DNA of 64,000 nt from JAICJR01 sp963848495 (lineage in GTDB: Bacteria; Actinomycetota; Thermoleophilia; Solirubrobacterales; Thermoleophilaceae), in the NCBI GenBank assembly GCA_963848495.1, contig CAWKDV010000004.1, positions 1,054,001 to 1,118,000 of the forward strand, written 5' to 3'. The notes under the pieces are model-generated. The model had not been told where the DNA came from, did no database searches, and saw nothing but the letters and a program-made list of their open reading frames with translations. This document shows, piece after piece, positions 36,203-43,757 of the stretch. The position numbers and the translations under genes were made by a program. Each line of letters begins with the position of its first letter. Position 1 is the stretch's first letter.

Positions 36203-37095
36203 CCCTTCACCCCCGTGAGCGTGACGCCCTCGACGAACGCCTTCTGGGCGGCGAAGAAGAGCGCGATCACGGGCAGCATGAACAGCAGCGTGGCCGCCAT
36301 CGTGAGGTTCCACTGCACCTGGTGCACCGTGCGGAACTGCGACAGGCCGACCGACAGCGTCCAGTGGCCCTCGTTCTCGCCGGTGTAGAGCAGCGGGCCG
36401 AAGAAGTCGTTCCAGCAGTAGAGGAAGCTGAACAGCGCGACCGCGGCGAGCGCCGGCCTGGCCAGCCGCGCGAACACCGAGATCATGATCCGCAGCTCGC
36501 CGGCCCCGTCCACGCGCGCGGCGTCCGCGTACTCCTCGGGAATCGTGAGGAAGAACTGCCTCAGCAGGAAGATCGAGAAGGCGTCGCCCAGGAAGTTGGG
36601 GATGATCAGCGGCCAGAGCGTGCCGACCAGGTGGAGCTTGGCGAACATGACGTACAGCGGCACGACCGTGACCTGCTGCGGCAGCATCATCGACGCGAGC
36701 ACGAGCACCATCACGGCGTTGCGCCCGCGCCAGCGCAGGCGCGCGAGCGCGTAGGCGGTGGGCACGCTCGAGACCAGGATCCCGACGGTGGCGAGCCCCG
36801 CGTACAGGATCGTGTTCGCGTAGTAGCGGAACAGCGGCGCGCTCGACCACACCCGCACGAAGTTGTGCCACCTGAACGGGTGCGGCCAGAGGTTCGCCGA
36901 GAGCGCCTGCGAGTCGCTCATCACGGCGGTGAGGGTGATGAAGACGAACGGCGCGAGGAACATGATCGACAGCGCGATCAGCACGCTGTGATCCGCGACC
37001 GCGACCAGGAAGCGCCTCCGCCGCACCGAGGCGGGCGGGCGCCGGCGCGCCAGGGCCGGCGCGGCGGTGCCGATCGATTCCGCGGCGGTGGCCAT
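36199..37095 (-). CDS. Sugar ABC transporter permease, MalG type
   Basis: The 298-residue inner-membrane protein has six predicted helices and the EAA loop EYADAARVDGAGELRIMISVFARLARP, which docks to the ATPase. The N-terminus is a cytoplasmic Ala/Arg/Pro-rich tail of about 25 residues. It is the second permease of the carbohydrate-uptake type 1 (CUT1) transporter encoded here and lies one nt from the MalF-type gene. Confidence 0.92.
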   Translation of the reverse strand: MATAAESIGTAAPALARRRPPASVRRRRFLVAVADHSVLIALSIMFLAPFVFITLTAVMSDSQALSANLWPHPFRWHNFVRVWSSAPLFRYYANTILYAGLATVGILVSSVPTAYALARLRWRGRNAVMVLVLASMMLPQQVTVVPLYVMFAKLHLVGTLWPLIIPNFLGDAFSIFLLRQFFLTIPEEYADAARVDGAGELRIMISVFARLARPALAAVALFSFLYCWNDFFGPLLYTGENEGHWTLSVGLSQFRTVHQVQWNLTMAATLLFMLPVIALFFAAQKAFVEGVTLTGVKG

Positions 37096-37096
37096 C

Positions 37097-38077
37097 TCAG
37101 CGCGTCCCGGTGGCGTAGTGGACCCAGCGGGTCGAGTTGCGCAGGATCAGGATCGTGACCGCCAGCGCGACCACGAGCAGCAGCACCGACATCGCGGCCG
37201 CGTAGCCCATGTTGAAGTAGCCGAAACCCTGCTGGTAGAGCCAGACCGGGTAGAAGAGCGTCGAGTTCTCCGGGTAGCCGATGCTGTTGCCGGCGGTGTC
37301 GCCCGCGCCGGTGCCGGTGGGCGACGACACCGTGGCCGCCACGTAGCCCTGGCTGAAGTACTGGAGCCCGTCGATCACGCCGATGACGACCGCGAACAGG
37401 ATCACCGGGCTGATCGTGGGCAGCGTGACGTACCAGAGCCGCTTCAGGGCGCTGGCCCCGTCGAGCTCGGCCGACTCGTACAGGTGCCTGGGCACGTCGA
37501 GCAGCGCGGCGATGAAGATGATCATCGTGTTGCCCACGCCCCAGAGGCCGAGCAGCACGAGCGAGGGCTTCGACCAGGACGGCGACTGGAACCACAGCGG
37601 CCCAGTGATGCCGAGCTTCGCCAGCACGGTGTTCACCGGCCCGAACGCCGGGTTGAGGATGTAGACGAAGCCGAGCGTGGCCGCGACCGGCGGCGCGAGC
37701 GCGGGCAGGTAGAAGACCGTGCGGAAGAAGCCGAGCCCGCGCCGCGCGCGCGTGGCCATCACCGCCACGCCGAAGGCGAAGAGCACCTGCAGTGGCACCG
37801 CGATCGCCAGCATCCAGAGCGTGTTCTTCACCGCCGGGCCGATCTGGCGGTCGCCGTTGAAGAGGAACTCGTAGTTCTTCAGCCCAATCCAGCGCGGCGA
37901 CGACAGCAGGTCGTAGTGCGTGAACGAGAAGTAGACGTTGGCGATCAGCGGGTAGGCGAAGAAGACCGCGAACCCCAGCAGCCATGGGCTCATCAGCAGC
38001 AGCACGAGCCGCCGCCTGCGCCAGGCCGCCTTCTTCTTCGCGCGCTCGCGCGCCGGGTTCAGGGCGACAGCGGCCAC
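37097..38077 (-). CDS. Sugar ABC transporter permease, MalF type
   Basis: The 326-residue membrane protein has about six helices, starting with RLVLLLMSPWLLGFAVFFAYPLI. Its EAA loop reads YESAELDGASALKRLWYVTLP. An extracytoplasmic loop (about 245-280, TGTGAGDTAGNSIGYPENS) is unusually Gly/Thr-rich. It pairs with the MalG-type subunit to form the CUT1 channel. The stop of the binding-protein gene is seven nt upstream. Confidence 0.92.
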   Translation of the reverse strand: MAAVALNPARERAKKKAAWRRRRLVLLLMSPWLLGFAVFFAYPLIANVYFSFTHYDLLSSPRWIGLKNYEFLFNGDRQIGPAVKNTLWMLAIAVPLQVLFAFGVAVMATRARRGLGFFRTVFYLPALAPPVAATLGFVYILNPAFGPVNTVLAKLGITGPLWFQSPSWSKPSLVLLGLWGVGNTMIIFIAALLDVPRHLYESAELDGASALKRLWYVTLPTISPVILFAVVIGVIDGLQYFSQGYVAATVSSPTGTGAGDTAGNSIGYPENSTLFYPVWLYQQGFGYFNMGYAAAMSVLLLVVALAVTILILRNSTRWVHYATGTR

Positions 38078-38084
38078 CCCGGCC

Positions 38085-39452
38085 TCACGGAGCGGTGCCG
38101 GCCGTGGCGTTCGCCTGCTGCGCGTCGATCTCCTTGTCCACGCCCTGGAGGCCTGACTGGAGGTCCTTCACGCCACCAGCCTCCCACTTCTCGATGAAGG
38201 TGTGGAAGAGCAGCTGGTCGGCGTCGCCGGAGGCGACCAGAGGGTTCGTGGCCGTGTGCGGGTCGGTGAAGATCTTCAGGAACGGCTGGAAGTGCGGGTC
38301 GCTGTTCAGGTTCGTGGCCTGCGACGCCTGCGCGGTGGTGGGCACGTTGCCGAGGCCCTCCGCCAGCTTCGTCACCGCCTGCGTGTCGGTGGCCAGGTAC
38401 TTGAGCAGCTCCCAGGCCGCGCCGACGTTCTTCGCGCCCTTCGGGATGCCGATCGTGTTGCCGGTGATGTAGCCGCCGCCGTAGAGCTGCGGCTGCGAGT
38501 CGTCGACGGGCATCGGCGCCGTGCCGTAGTCCAGGTTCGGGTGCTCGGCCTTGAGGAAGGCGGTGCGGTACTCGCCGTCCATGATCATCGCGACCTTGCC
38601 GGTCTCGAAGGCGTTCTGCGGGGAGAACTCCTGGCCGGCGCCGGCCTCGAAGCGCTTGATGTTGTTGATCCCGTACCAGTCGACGAGCTGCTTGTCCCAG
38701 GTCAGGAAGCTCGACCAGCCGGGGCTCGTTGCGAGCGCCGACTTGTCGCCCTCGCTCGTCCACTGTGCGTTCCAGAGCGGCGCGTAGTGGGCGGCGGCGT
38801 TCTCGTAGAAGCCCTCGTTGGGGATGTAGCCGGCGACCTTGATCGAGCCGTTCGAGCCCTTCACGGTCAGCTTCTTGGCGTCGGCGGCGAGCTCCGAGAA
38901 GGTCTTCGGCGGCGAGGTGATGCCCGCCTTCTGGAGCATCTGCTTGTTGTAGTAGAGGCCGTAGACGTCGGCGAGGTCGGGCAGCGCGCACCGCTTGCCC
39001 TGGAACTGCGTGTAGTTCTGGACGGCCTTCGGGAACTGGCCGATGTCGAGCTTGTCGCGCTGGATGTACGGCGTGAGGTCGATCCAGCCGCCGGAGGAGC
39101 AGAAGGCGCCCGTCTTGTCGGTCTCGAACGAGAGCGCGACGTCCGGCGGGTTGCCGGCGCGGATGGAGGCGACGATCTTGTTGTTGTCGACCGAGCCCAC
39201 GCTCTTGATCTTCACGTTCGGGTGCTGGGCGCTGAAGCCCTTGAGCACGCTGTTCCAGATGCCCAGCTCGCGCTCAGTAAAGCCGCTGTACACGGTGAGC
39301 GTGACCGGCTTGTTTGGGTCGAAGGTGGCGGTCTTGCCGGATGAGCCGGAGCCGCCGCTCGAGCTGCTGCTGCTGCCGCCGCCTCCACCACCGCAGGCCG
39401 CGACGCCGATCGAAAGCGCCAGGACGGTCAATGCAAGCGTGACACGGCGCAT
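38085..39452 (-). CDS. Sugar-binding lipoprotein of the ABC transporter
   Basis: The 455-residue protein has a lipoprotein signal (LTVLALSIGVAAC, lipobox VAAC) and a Gly/Ser spacer. An extracellular solute-binding protein family 1 fold follows with VTLTVYSGFTERELGIWNSV, LPDLADVYGLYYNKQ and FETGKVAMIMDGEYR. It should be tethered outside the membrane and pass its ligand to the MalF/MalG pair. The ligand cannot be read from sequence; the kinase, GH4 enzyme and SIS protein suggest a disaccharide with amino-sugar or beta-glucoside units. It is first in the operon. Confidence 0.9.
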   Translation of the reverse strand: MRRVTLALTVLALSIGVAACGGGGGGSSSSSSGGSGSSGKTATFDPNKPVTLTVYSGFTERELGIWNSVLKGFSAQHPNVKIKSVGSVDNNKIVASIRAGNPPDVALSFETDKTGAFCSSGGWIDLTPYIQRDKLDIGQFPKAVQNYTQFQGKRCALPDLADVYGLYYNKQMLQKAGITSPPKTFSELAADAKKLTVKGSNGSIKVAGYIPNEGFYENAAAHYAPLWNAQWTSEGDKSALATSPGWSSFLTWDKQLVDWYGINNIKRFEAGAGQEFSPQNAFETGKVAMIMDGEYRTAFLKAEHPNLDYGTAPMPVDDSQPQLYGGGYITGNTIGIPKGAKNVGAAWELLKYLATDTQAVTKLAEGLGNVPTTAQASQATNLNSDPHFQPFLKIFTDPHTATNPLVASGDADQLLFHTFIEKWEAGGVKDLQSGLQGVDKEIDAQQANATAGTAP

Positions 39453-39491
39453 GCTCAGTCACCTCTTCCCCAGCCGCATCCCCCGCGGCCT

Positions 39492-39507
39492 TGTTTAGTT
39501 AAGAACC
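39492..39507. promoter_or_regulatory. Possible ROK-type operator half
   Basis: TGTTTAGTTAAGAAC (reverse GTTCTTAACTAAACA) resembles the TTTAGTTAA-type half-sites bound by ROK/XylR-like repressors, and a ROK gene ends this operon. Only one half is evident, so this is a weak call. Confidence 0.35.
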
Positions 39508-39528
39508 TTGCCTAGATTCAGCTTATCG

Positions 39529-39554
39529 AGGCCTTCTCGAGACTGTCAAGGCCT
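39529..39554. promoter_or_regulatory. Inverted repeat AGGCCTT-N12-AAGGCCT
   Basis: A perfect 7-bp inverted repeat lies between the divergent binding-protein and SIS genes. Each arm contains the palindrome AGGCCT. It is placed where a repressor could cover the operon promoter. Confidence 0.45.
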
Positions 39555-39556
39555 GT

Positions 39557-39577
39557 TTTACGCGGGGTGCGCGTAAA
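39557..39577. promoter_or_regulatory. Inverted repeat TTTACGCG-N5-CGCGTAAA
   Basis: A perfect 8-bp inverted repeat with a 5-nt centre sits 32 nt before the SIS start codon and three nt from the previous repeat. Size, symmetry and position fit a dimeric repressor site. The rest of 39453-39608 is otherwise non-coding. Confidence 0.6.
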
Positions 39578-39608
39578 GATCCGTTACTCGATGTATCCTG
39601 GCGCCAGA

Positions 39609-40634
39609 ATGCCCAGCACGCTCGAGCGCGAGATCCGGGAGCAGGGAGACGCTCTTCGCTCGCGCAGCGACGCCGGGCGCTTCTATGCCGGCAAGGCGGC
39701 CGCGCTGCTCGCCCGCTCCGAAGTCTCCTACCTCGTGGTGGCCGCGCGCGGCAGCTCGGACAACGCGGCGCTCTACCTGCAGTACCTGCTCGGGCGCTCG
39801 GGCGGGCTCACCGTCGCGCTGGCGGCGCCGTCGCTCTACGCCGACCCCGAGTCGGCGCCCGCCCTCCCGGGCGCGGCGGCCATGGGGATCTCCCAGTCGG
39901 GCCGCTCGCCGGACGTGGTGGCCGTGCTGGCCGCCGCGCGAGCGCAGGGCCGGCCCACGATCGCCCTGACCAACGAGCCGGACTCGCCGCTGGCCCTCGC
40001 GGCCGACGTCGTGGTGCCGCTGCTCGTAGGCGAGGAGCGCTCGGTGGCGGCCACGAAGACCTACACGGCCTCGCTCCAGGCGGTCGCGCAAATCGCGGCG
40101 GAGCTGCGTCCCGAGCACTTCGACGACGCCTGGTTCGAGCGCCTGCCGGCGATCGTCGACGGCGCCGTGCAGGAGTCGCTCGAGGGGCGCGACCGCTTCG
40201 ACGTCCTGCGCGAGTCGACCTTCCTCACCGTCCTTGGCCGCGGCCTCCACTACGCCACCGCGCGCGAGACGGCCCTGAAGCTGCGCGAGCTCAGCGGCAT
40301 CCCGGCCGAGGGGCTGTCACCGCCCGACCTCCTGCATGGACCGGTGGCCGCCCTGGCCCCCAGCGTCGGCCTCTGGCTGGTGGGCGATGAGCCGGCGCCC
40401 GAGCTGTTCGGCGAGCTGCGCGAGCGGGCGGGCCTGAGCGTCGCGGTGTCGCGCGACGACGAGCTGCTGGCCCAGGCCGACGTCGCGGTCCGCCTGCCGG
40501 CCGAGCTGCCCGAGTGGGCCGCGCCGATGGTGGGCATCGTGCCGGCACAGGCGGCCGCGCTGCGGCTGGGCGAACTACGCGGCGTGACGGTCGACGCGCC
40601 CAACGGGCTCAAGAAGGTCACGCTGACGCGGTAG
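39609..40634 (+). CDS. SIS-domain sugar-phosphate isomerase/deaminase
   Basis: The 341-residue protein contains two SIS domains (about 30-170 and 195-330). YLVVAARGSSDNAALY, MGISQSGRSPDVV, ALTNEPDSPLA and LGRGLHYATARETALKLRELSGI match the isomerase half of GlmS and AgaS/NagB-II-type deaminases. No glutaminase domain is present, so it should deaminate or isomerise an amino-sugar phosphate rather than make it. It is divergent from the ABC operon, which carries a kinase and a glycosidase, so together they form a plausible import-cleave-phosphorylate-deaminate path. The start at 39609 (MPSTLEREI) is preferred over an in-frame start that would lie inside the inverted repeat. Confidence 0.85.
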   Translation: MPSTLEREIREQGDALRSRSDAGRFYAGKAAALLARSEVSYLVVAARGSSDNAALYLQYLLGRSGGLTVALAAPSLYADPESAPALPGAAAMGISQSGRSPDVVAVLAAARAQGRPTIALTNEPDSPLALAADVVVPLLVGEERSVAATKTYTASLQAVAQIAAELRPEHFDDAWFERLPAIVDGAVQESLEGRDRFDVLRESTFLTVLGRGLHYATARETALKLRELSGIPAEGLSPPDLLHGPVAALAPSVGLWLVGDEPAPELFGELRERAGLSVAVSRDDELLAQADVAVRLPAELPEWAAPMVGIVPAQAAALRLGELRGVTVDAPNGLKKVTLTR

Positions 40635-40667
40635 CGGATGCGGATCGCGGATCGCGGATCGCGGATC
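40634..40667. repeat. Tandem GCGGATC repeat at a convergent junction
   Basis: Four exact copies of GCGGATC (40640-40667) follow a partial copy GCGGAT (40634-40639). The array starts on the last base of the SIS stop codon and ends inside the TGA of the opposite protease gene (40666-40668). It therefore fills the whole gap. Confidence 0.92.
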
Positions 40668-41691
40668 AGCGGCGCCGGTGCTTCTTCGCGCGGTGGTGCT
40701 TGCGCTTCTTCTTGTGGTGCTTGTGCTTCTTCTTGTGGTGGTGCTTCTTCTCGTGGCTCTTCGCAGTGCTCTTGCGCTTCGGCGTGGGCGCCGAGTGCGG
40801 CGCCGGCGCAGTCTGCGCGCCGGCGGCGGCCGGCTCGGGTGAGCCGAAGGCGTCCGGCACGAAGCGCTCGATGAAGGTGCGGATCGGGCCCTCGGCGAGG
40901 CGCGCGTAGACGCCCGGCTTGCCGGGCTGCGCGCAGCCGTTGCCGAAGCTCGTGGCGCCGACCAGTCGCAGCGTGCCGCTTGGCAGGGCGACGAGCAGCG
41001 GGCCACCCGAGTCGCCCTGGCAGGTGTCAGTCCCGCCCTGCGGGTAGCCGGCGCAGAGCATCGTCGTGGCGTCGAAGCTGCCGTCGTCGGGGAGCTCGCT
41101 GAGGCCCCCGGGGTAGGCCTGGGCGCAGTACGCGTCGGTGGTGATCGGCACCTGCGCGAACTGCATCTGGGACGGCGCGTCGGTCGCGTCCTGCGAGGTG
41201 GTGCCGAAGCCGGCGATCGTCGCCAGCGTGCCCGGCGCCCAGCTCGACCGCTCCGCCGTGGCCGCGATCTTCATCCGCGGCAGCGCGGTGGGCTTGTCGA
41301 GCTTCAGCAGCGACACGTCGTTGCCCGTGCCGCCCGAGGGGAGGTAGTCGGTATCCACGTCCACCTCGGTCACCGAGTGCTGCTCGCCGCCGGTGCCGCT
41401 CGCGTAGACGCTGCCGAGCTGGATCTCGTACTGGTTCGCGGGCCACGCCACCGGCGTGGGCACGAGGCCCTCGCTGAGCGAGCCCGTGAGCGAGCCGCAG
41501 TGCCCCGCGGTGAGCACCCACTGAGGCGCGATCAGCGTGCCCGTGCAGCCGAACGAACCCGCGATGAAGACGTCAGCGACGTAGGGGAAGGACCCGGGCG
41601 GCGCGGGCTTTCCGCCCACCACCGCACCCGCGGGCGAAGCGCCCAGCAGCGCGCACACCCCCGCCGCGATCGCGATCCCCACCCGTCGCAT
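40666..41691 (-). CDS. Secreted trypsin-like serine protease with Lys/His-rich tail
   Basis: The 341-residue S1 protease has a signal peptide ending ...ASPAGA and then VVGGKPAPPGSFPYV. The mature trypsin-type N-terminus (VVGG) would be exposed directly by signal peptidase, with no propeptide. The triad is His64 in LTAGHC, Asp126 in GNDVSLLKL and Ser228 in CQGDSGGP. After a Pro/Ala linker, residues about 305-341 form a strongly basic Lys/His/Arg tail (KKHHHKKKHKHHKKK). The tail could bind anionic polymers or metals; that is inference. The stop lies in a heptamer repeat shared with the SIS gene. Confidence 0.9.
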   Translation of the reverse strand: MRRVGIAIAAGVCALLGASPAGAVVGGKPAPPGSFPYVADVFIAGSFGCTGTLIAPQWVLTAGHCGSLTGSLSEGLVPTPVAWPANQYEIQLGSVYASGTGGEQHSVTEVDVDTDYLPSGGTGNDVSLLKLDKPTALPRMKIAATAERSSWAPGTLATIAGFGTTSQDATDAPSQMQFAQVPITTDAYCAQAYPGGLSELPDDGSFDATTMLCAGYPQGGTDTCQGDSGGPLLVALPSGTLRLVGATSFGNGCAQPGKPGVYARLAEGPIRTFIERFVPDAFGSPEPAAAGAQTAPAPHSAPTPKRKSTAKSHEKKHHHKKKHKHHKKKRKHHRAKKHRRR

Positions 41692-41733
41692 GCCTGGAGA
41701 TCGTACGCGGCGTGCGCGCTGCCGGCGCCGGTT

Positions 41734-42015
41734 GTGGAGCAGATGTACGCGAACGTGAACCGCGACGTGGAGCTCGTGGCGGGCGTCCGGGGCGCGAACG
41801 AGCCCTTGATCGCATACCTCGAGCACGCCATGCGCGTGCTGTCCGCCGGCTGGCCGGCGCGCAAGCTGGTCACCGGCGCGCTCCGGCACGTCACGGCGTT
41901 CGCCACCTGGCGCTCACTCACGCGCGACGGCGGACTCAGCCGGCCGCAGGCGGTGCGACTGGCGCTGGCGATGGTCGACGAGGCCGCGCTCAGCCGCTCA
42001 CGACCCGCAGCGTGA
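41734..42015 (+). pseudogene. C-terminal fragment of a TetR-type regulator
   Basis: The frame reads VEQMYANVNRDVELVAG, then LIAYLEHAMRVL and ALRHVTAFATWRSLTRDGGLS, PQAVRLALAMVDEAAL. This is the usual last helices of TetR/AcrR ligand-binding domains, where AxxHxxxFxTWRSL is common. About 94 residues remain. The N-terminal helix-turn-helix half is missing, and the divergent protease gene starts where it should be, so the fragment is probably a remnant left by a deletion. It ends inside the S4 gene on the other strand. It could not bind DNA as read here. Confidence 0.5.
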
Positions 42016-42205
42016 CGTCCCCCACGCTCACGCGATCGCCGGCGTGGAGCTGGCGGCCGCGCCGTTCCTCCGGCTCGCCGTTCACCGTCACTCGCTCGCT
42101 CGCCAGCAGCTCGCGCGCGTCGCTGCCGCTGCCGATCACGCCCGCCAGCTTCAGGAGCTGACCGAGGCGGATCATGTCGCCGCGGATCGGCACGTCGGTC
42201 TCCAC
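41990..42205 (-). CDS. S4-domain RNA-binding protein
   Basis: The 71-residue protein is one S4 domain: IRLGQLLKLAGVIGSGSDARELLASERVTVNG followed by a short strand pair ending VTLRVVSG. It resembles YbcJ/RlbA-like proteins that bind structured RNA, often linked to ribosome or RNA metabolism. No other domain is present. It is divergent from the exonuclease gene, with 14 bp between the two starts. Confidence 0.82.
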   Translation of the reverse strand: METDVPIRGDMIRLGQLLKLAGVIGSGSDARELLASERVTVNGEPEERRGRQLHAGDRVSVGDVTLRVVSG

Positions 42206-42219
42206 GCCACCAATCTAGA

Positions 42220-43095
42220 GTGCCCCGGGTGGCGGACCCGCTCCTGATCGTCGACGCCCCCTCGATGCTCTACCGCGCGTTCTTCGCGCTGCCGAAGTCC
42301 ATCAAGGGGAAGGACGGCAAGCCCGTCAACGCGCTGCTCGGCACCGCGAACCTGATCCTGCGCGAACTGGAGGTGCATCCCGCGCGCGCCGTGGTGCTGT
42401 GCTTCGGGCCGGACGCCGCGATCTACCGCGTGGAGCTGTACGAGCCCTACCACGCGGAGCGCCCGCCGGTGCCCGACGAGCTCTCGCCGCAGTTCGCGGA
42501 CGCGCCCGCGTTCTTCGACGCCTTCGGCTGGACCTCGGTGATCGACGACAAGCTCGAGGCCGACGACGTAATGGGCTCGCTCGCACACGCGGAGGAGGCG
42601 GCCGGCGGCGAGGCGCTGCTGATGACGGGCGACCGCGACCTGTTCCAGTGCGTGACCGACCACGTGAAGGTCCTCTACGTCCGCACCGGCTCGCCGCTGG
42701 CCGAGCTGGTGGACGTGTCCGACGTGCAGCGCCGCTACGGCATCCCGCCCGAGCTCGTGCCGGACTTCATCGCCCTGCGCGGCGACCCCTCCGACGGCCT
42801 GCCCGGCGCGAAGGGCGTCGGCGAGAAGACCGCCGCCGAGGTGCTGCAGCGCAACGGCTCGCTCGAGGCGTCGATAGCGAACGCCGTCCGCGAGCGCCCG
42901 GCGCGTCTGTCCGGCGCGCTGATGGACCAGGCCGACGAGCTGCGCACGTTCAAGGACATCGCCACGCTGCGGACGGTGAAGGTGAAGCGTCCACCCGACC
43001 GGCCGACCGATTGGGCGGGGGCAGCGGCGGCGGCGCGACAGCGGGGAATGAACCGGTTGGCGGAGCGGCTCCAGGATCTAGGAACTAGGAGCTAG
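42220..43095 (+). CDS. 5'-3' exonuclease (PolA N-terminal / FEN type)
   Basis: The 291-residue protein matches the flap-endonuclease domain of DNA polymerase I without the polymerase. The matching segments are LLIVDAPSMLYRAFFALP, LEADDVMGSLA, LMTGDRDLFQCV and YGIPPELVPDFIALRGDPSD, then the helix-hairpin-helix GAKGVGEKTAAEVL. Metal-binding aspartates are in place. Stand-alone copies help remove RNA primers or flaps. The start is GTG 42220 or GTG 42229. The stop lies in the third unit of a CTAGGAR repeat that also holds the stop of the facing gene. Confidence 0.9.
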   Translation: MPRVADPLLIVDAPSMLYRAFFALPKSIKGKDGKPVNALLGTANLILRELEVHPARAVVLCFGPDAAIYRVELYEPYHAERPPVPDELSPQFADAPAFFDAFGWTSVIDDKLEADDVMGSLAHAEEAAGGEALLMTGDRDLFQCVTDHVKVLYVRTGSPLAELVDVSDVQRRYGIPPELVPDFIALRGDPSDGLPGAKGVGEKTAAEVLQRNGSLEASIANAVRERPARLSGALMDQADELRTFKDIATLRTVKVKRPPDRPTDWAGAAAAARQRGMNRLAERLQDLGTRS

Positions 43096-43098
43096 GGA
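43078..43098. repeat. Three imperfect CTAGGAR heptamers at a convergent junction
   Basis: CTAGGAA, CTAGGAG and CTAGGGA follow each other without gaps. The exonuclease stop (TAG 43093-43095) is in the third unit and the facing membrane-protein stop (CTA 43085-43087) is in the second, so the two genes end inside each other. Confidence 0.85.
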
Positions 43099-43723
43099 AC
43101 AGGACTTCGATCCCGTCGCGCGCCCTGACATGCACCGCCCGCTGCCAGCGGAAGGACACCCAGAGCGACGCGATCGCCACCACCCCACCGATCGCGCATG
43201 CCACTCCGAGCGATGCGCCCAGCACGCCGGCCAGGAACGCCACCGCCGCGCCGCCCACCACGGCGGTGAGCACGCCCACCATGCTCGCCAGCGTGAAGTG
43301 GAGCTGGAACCGTGACGGCCGCATGATCCCCATGTTCGCCAGCACTCCCGCGGTGTCGTCGTGGGCGCCCATCAGGAACAGCCGGCTTTCCGGCCCGGCG
43401 AGCTGGAGGTAGTAGTTGCGAATGCGGTTGATTGCGCGGCCGTAGTTCAGGTCCTCTACCGAGCTCTCTACCAGCCGCACGAAGGTGAAGGTGCCGAGCA
43501 CGTACAGCGTGGGCAGCACGACCAGGACGAACACGTCGAACGCGCTGCCCAGATGGGACGACTGGGCGATGAAGCCGGTCGCCACCAGCGCGCTCGACAG
43601 CGCCCCGATGAACAGCGCCGCGCGTGACGTGCTCTCGCTCACCGTCGAGCTGCGGGCGCCCTGCAGCGTGAAGTGCTCGGTGGTGAGGGCGGTGAGCAGT
43701 GCCTGGCGGTCCGGCTCGGCCAT
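43085..43723 (-). CDS. Four-helix membrane protein of unknown function
   Basis: The 212-residue protein opens with a helical LTALTTEHFTLQGARSSTVSE segment. Two transmembrane helices (about 33-80), a conserved soluble loop (SVEDLNYGRAINRIRNYYLQLAG) and two more helices (about 140-190) follow. I recognise the pattern as a conserved actinobacterial hypothetical protein but cannot name a function. It lies downstream of the large secreted protein gene on the same strand (34 nt gap), so cotranscription is possible. Confidence 0.65.
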   Translation of the reverse strand: MAEPDRQALLTALTTEHFTLQGARSSTVSESTSRAALFIGALSSALVATGFIAQSSHLGSAFDVFVLVVLPTLYVLGTFTFVRLVESSVEDLNYGRAINRIRNYYLQLAGPESRLFLMGAHDDTAGVLANMGIMRPSRFQLHFTLASMVGVLTAVVGGAAVAFLAGVLGASLGVACAIGGVVAIASLWVSFRWQRAVHVRARDGIEVLFPSS

Positions 43724-43757
43724 CGCCGAGGCATTGTGCCGTGCGGTGTGGACGCGC

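Noticed and set aside
42220..43095. The exonuclease as a truncated DNA polymerase I
   Set aside because: It ends naturally after the helix-hairpin-helix part, as stand-alone 5'-3' exonucleases do, and no polymerase remnant follows.
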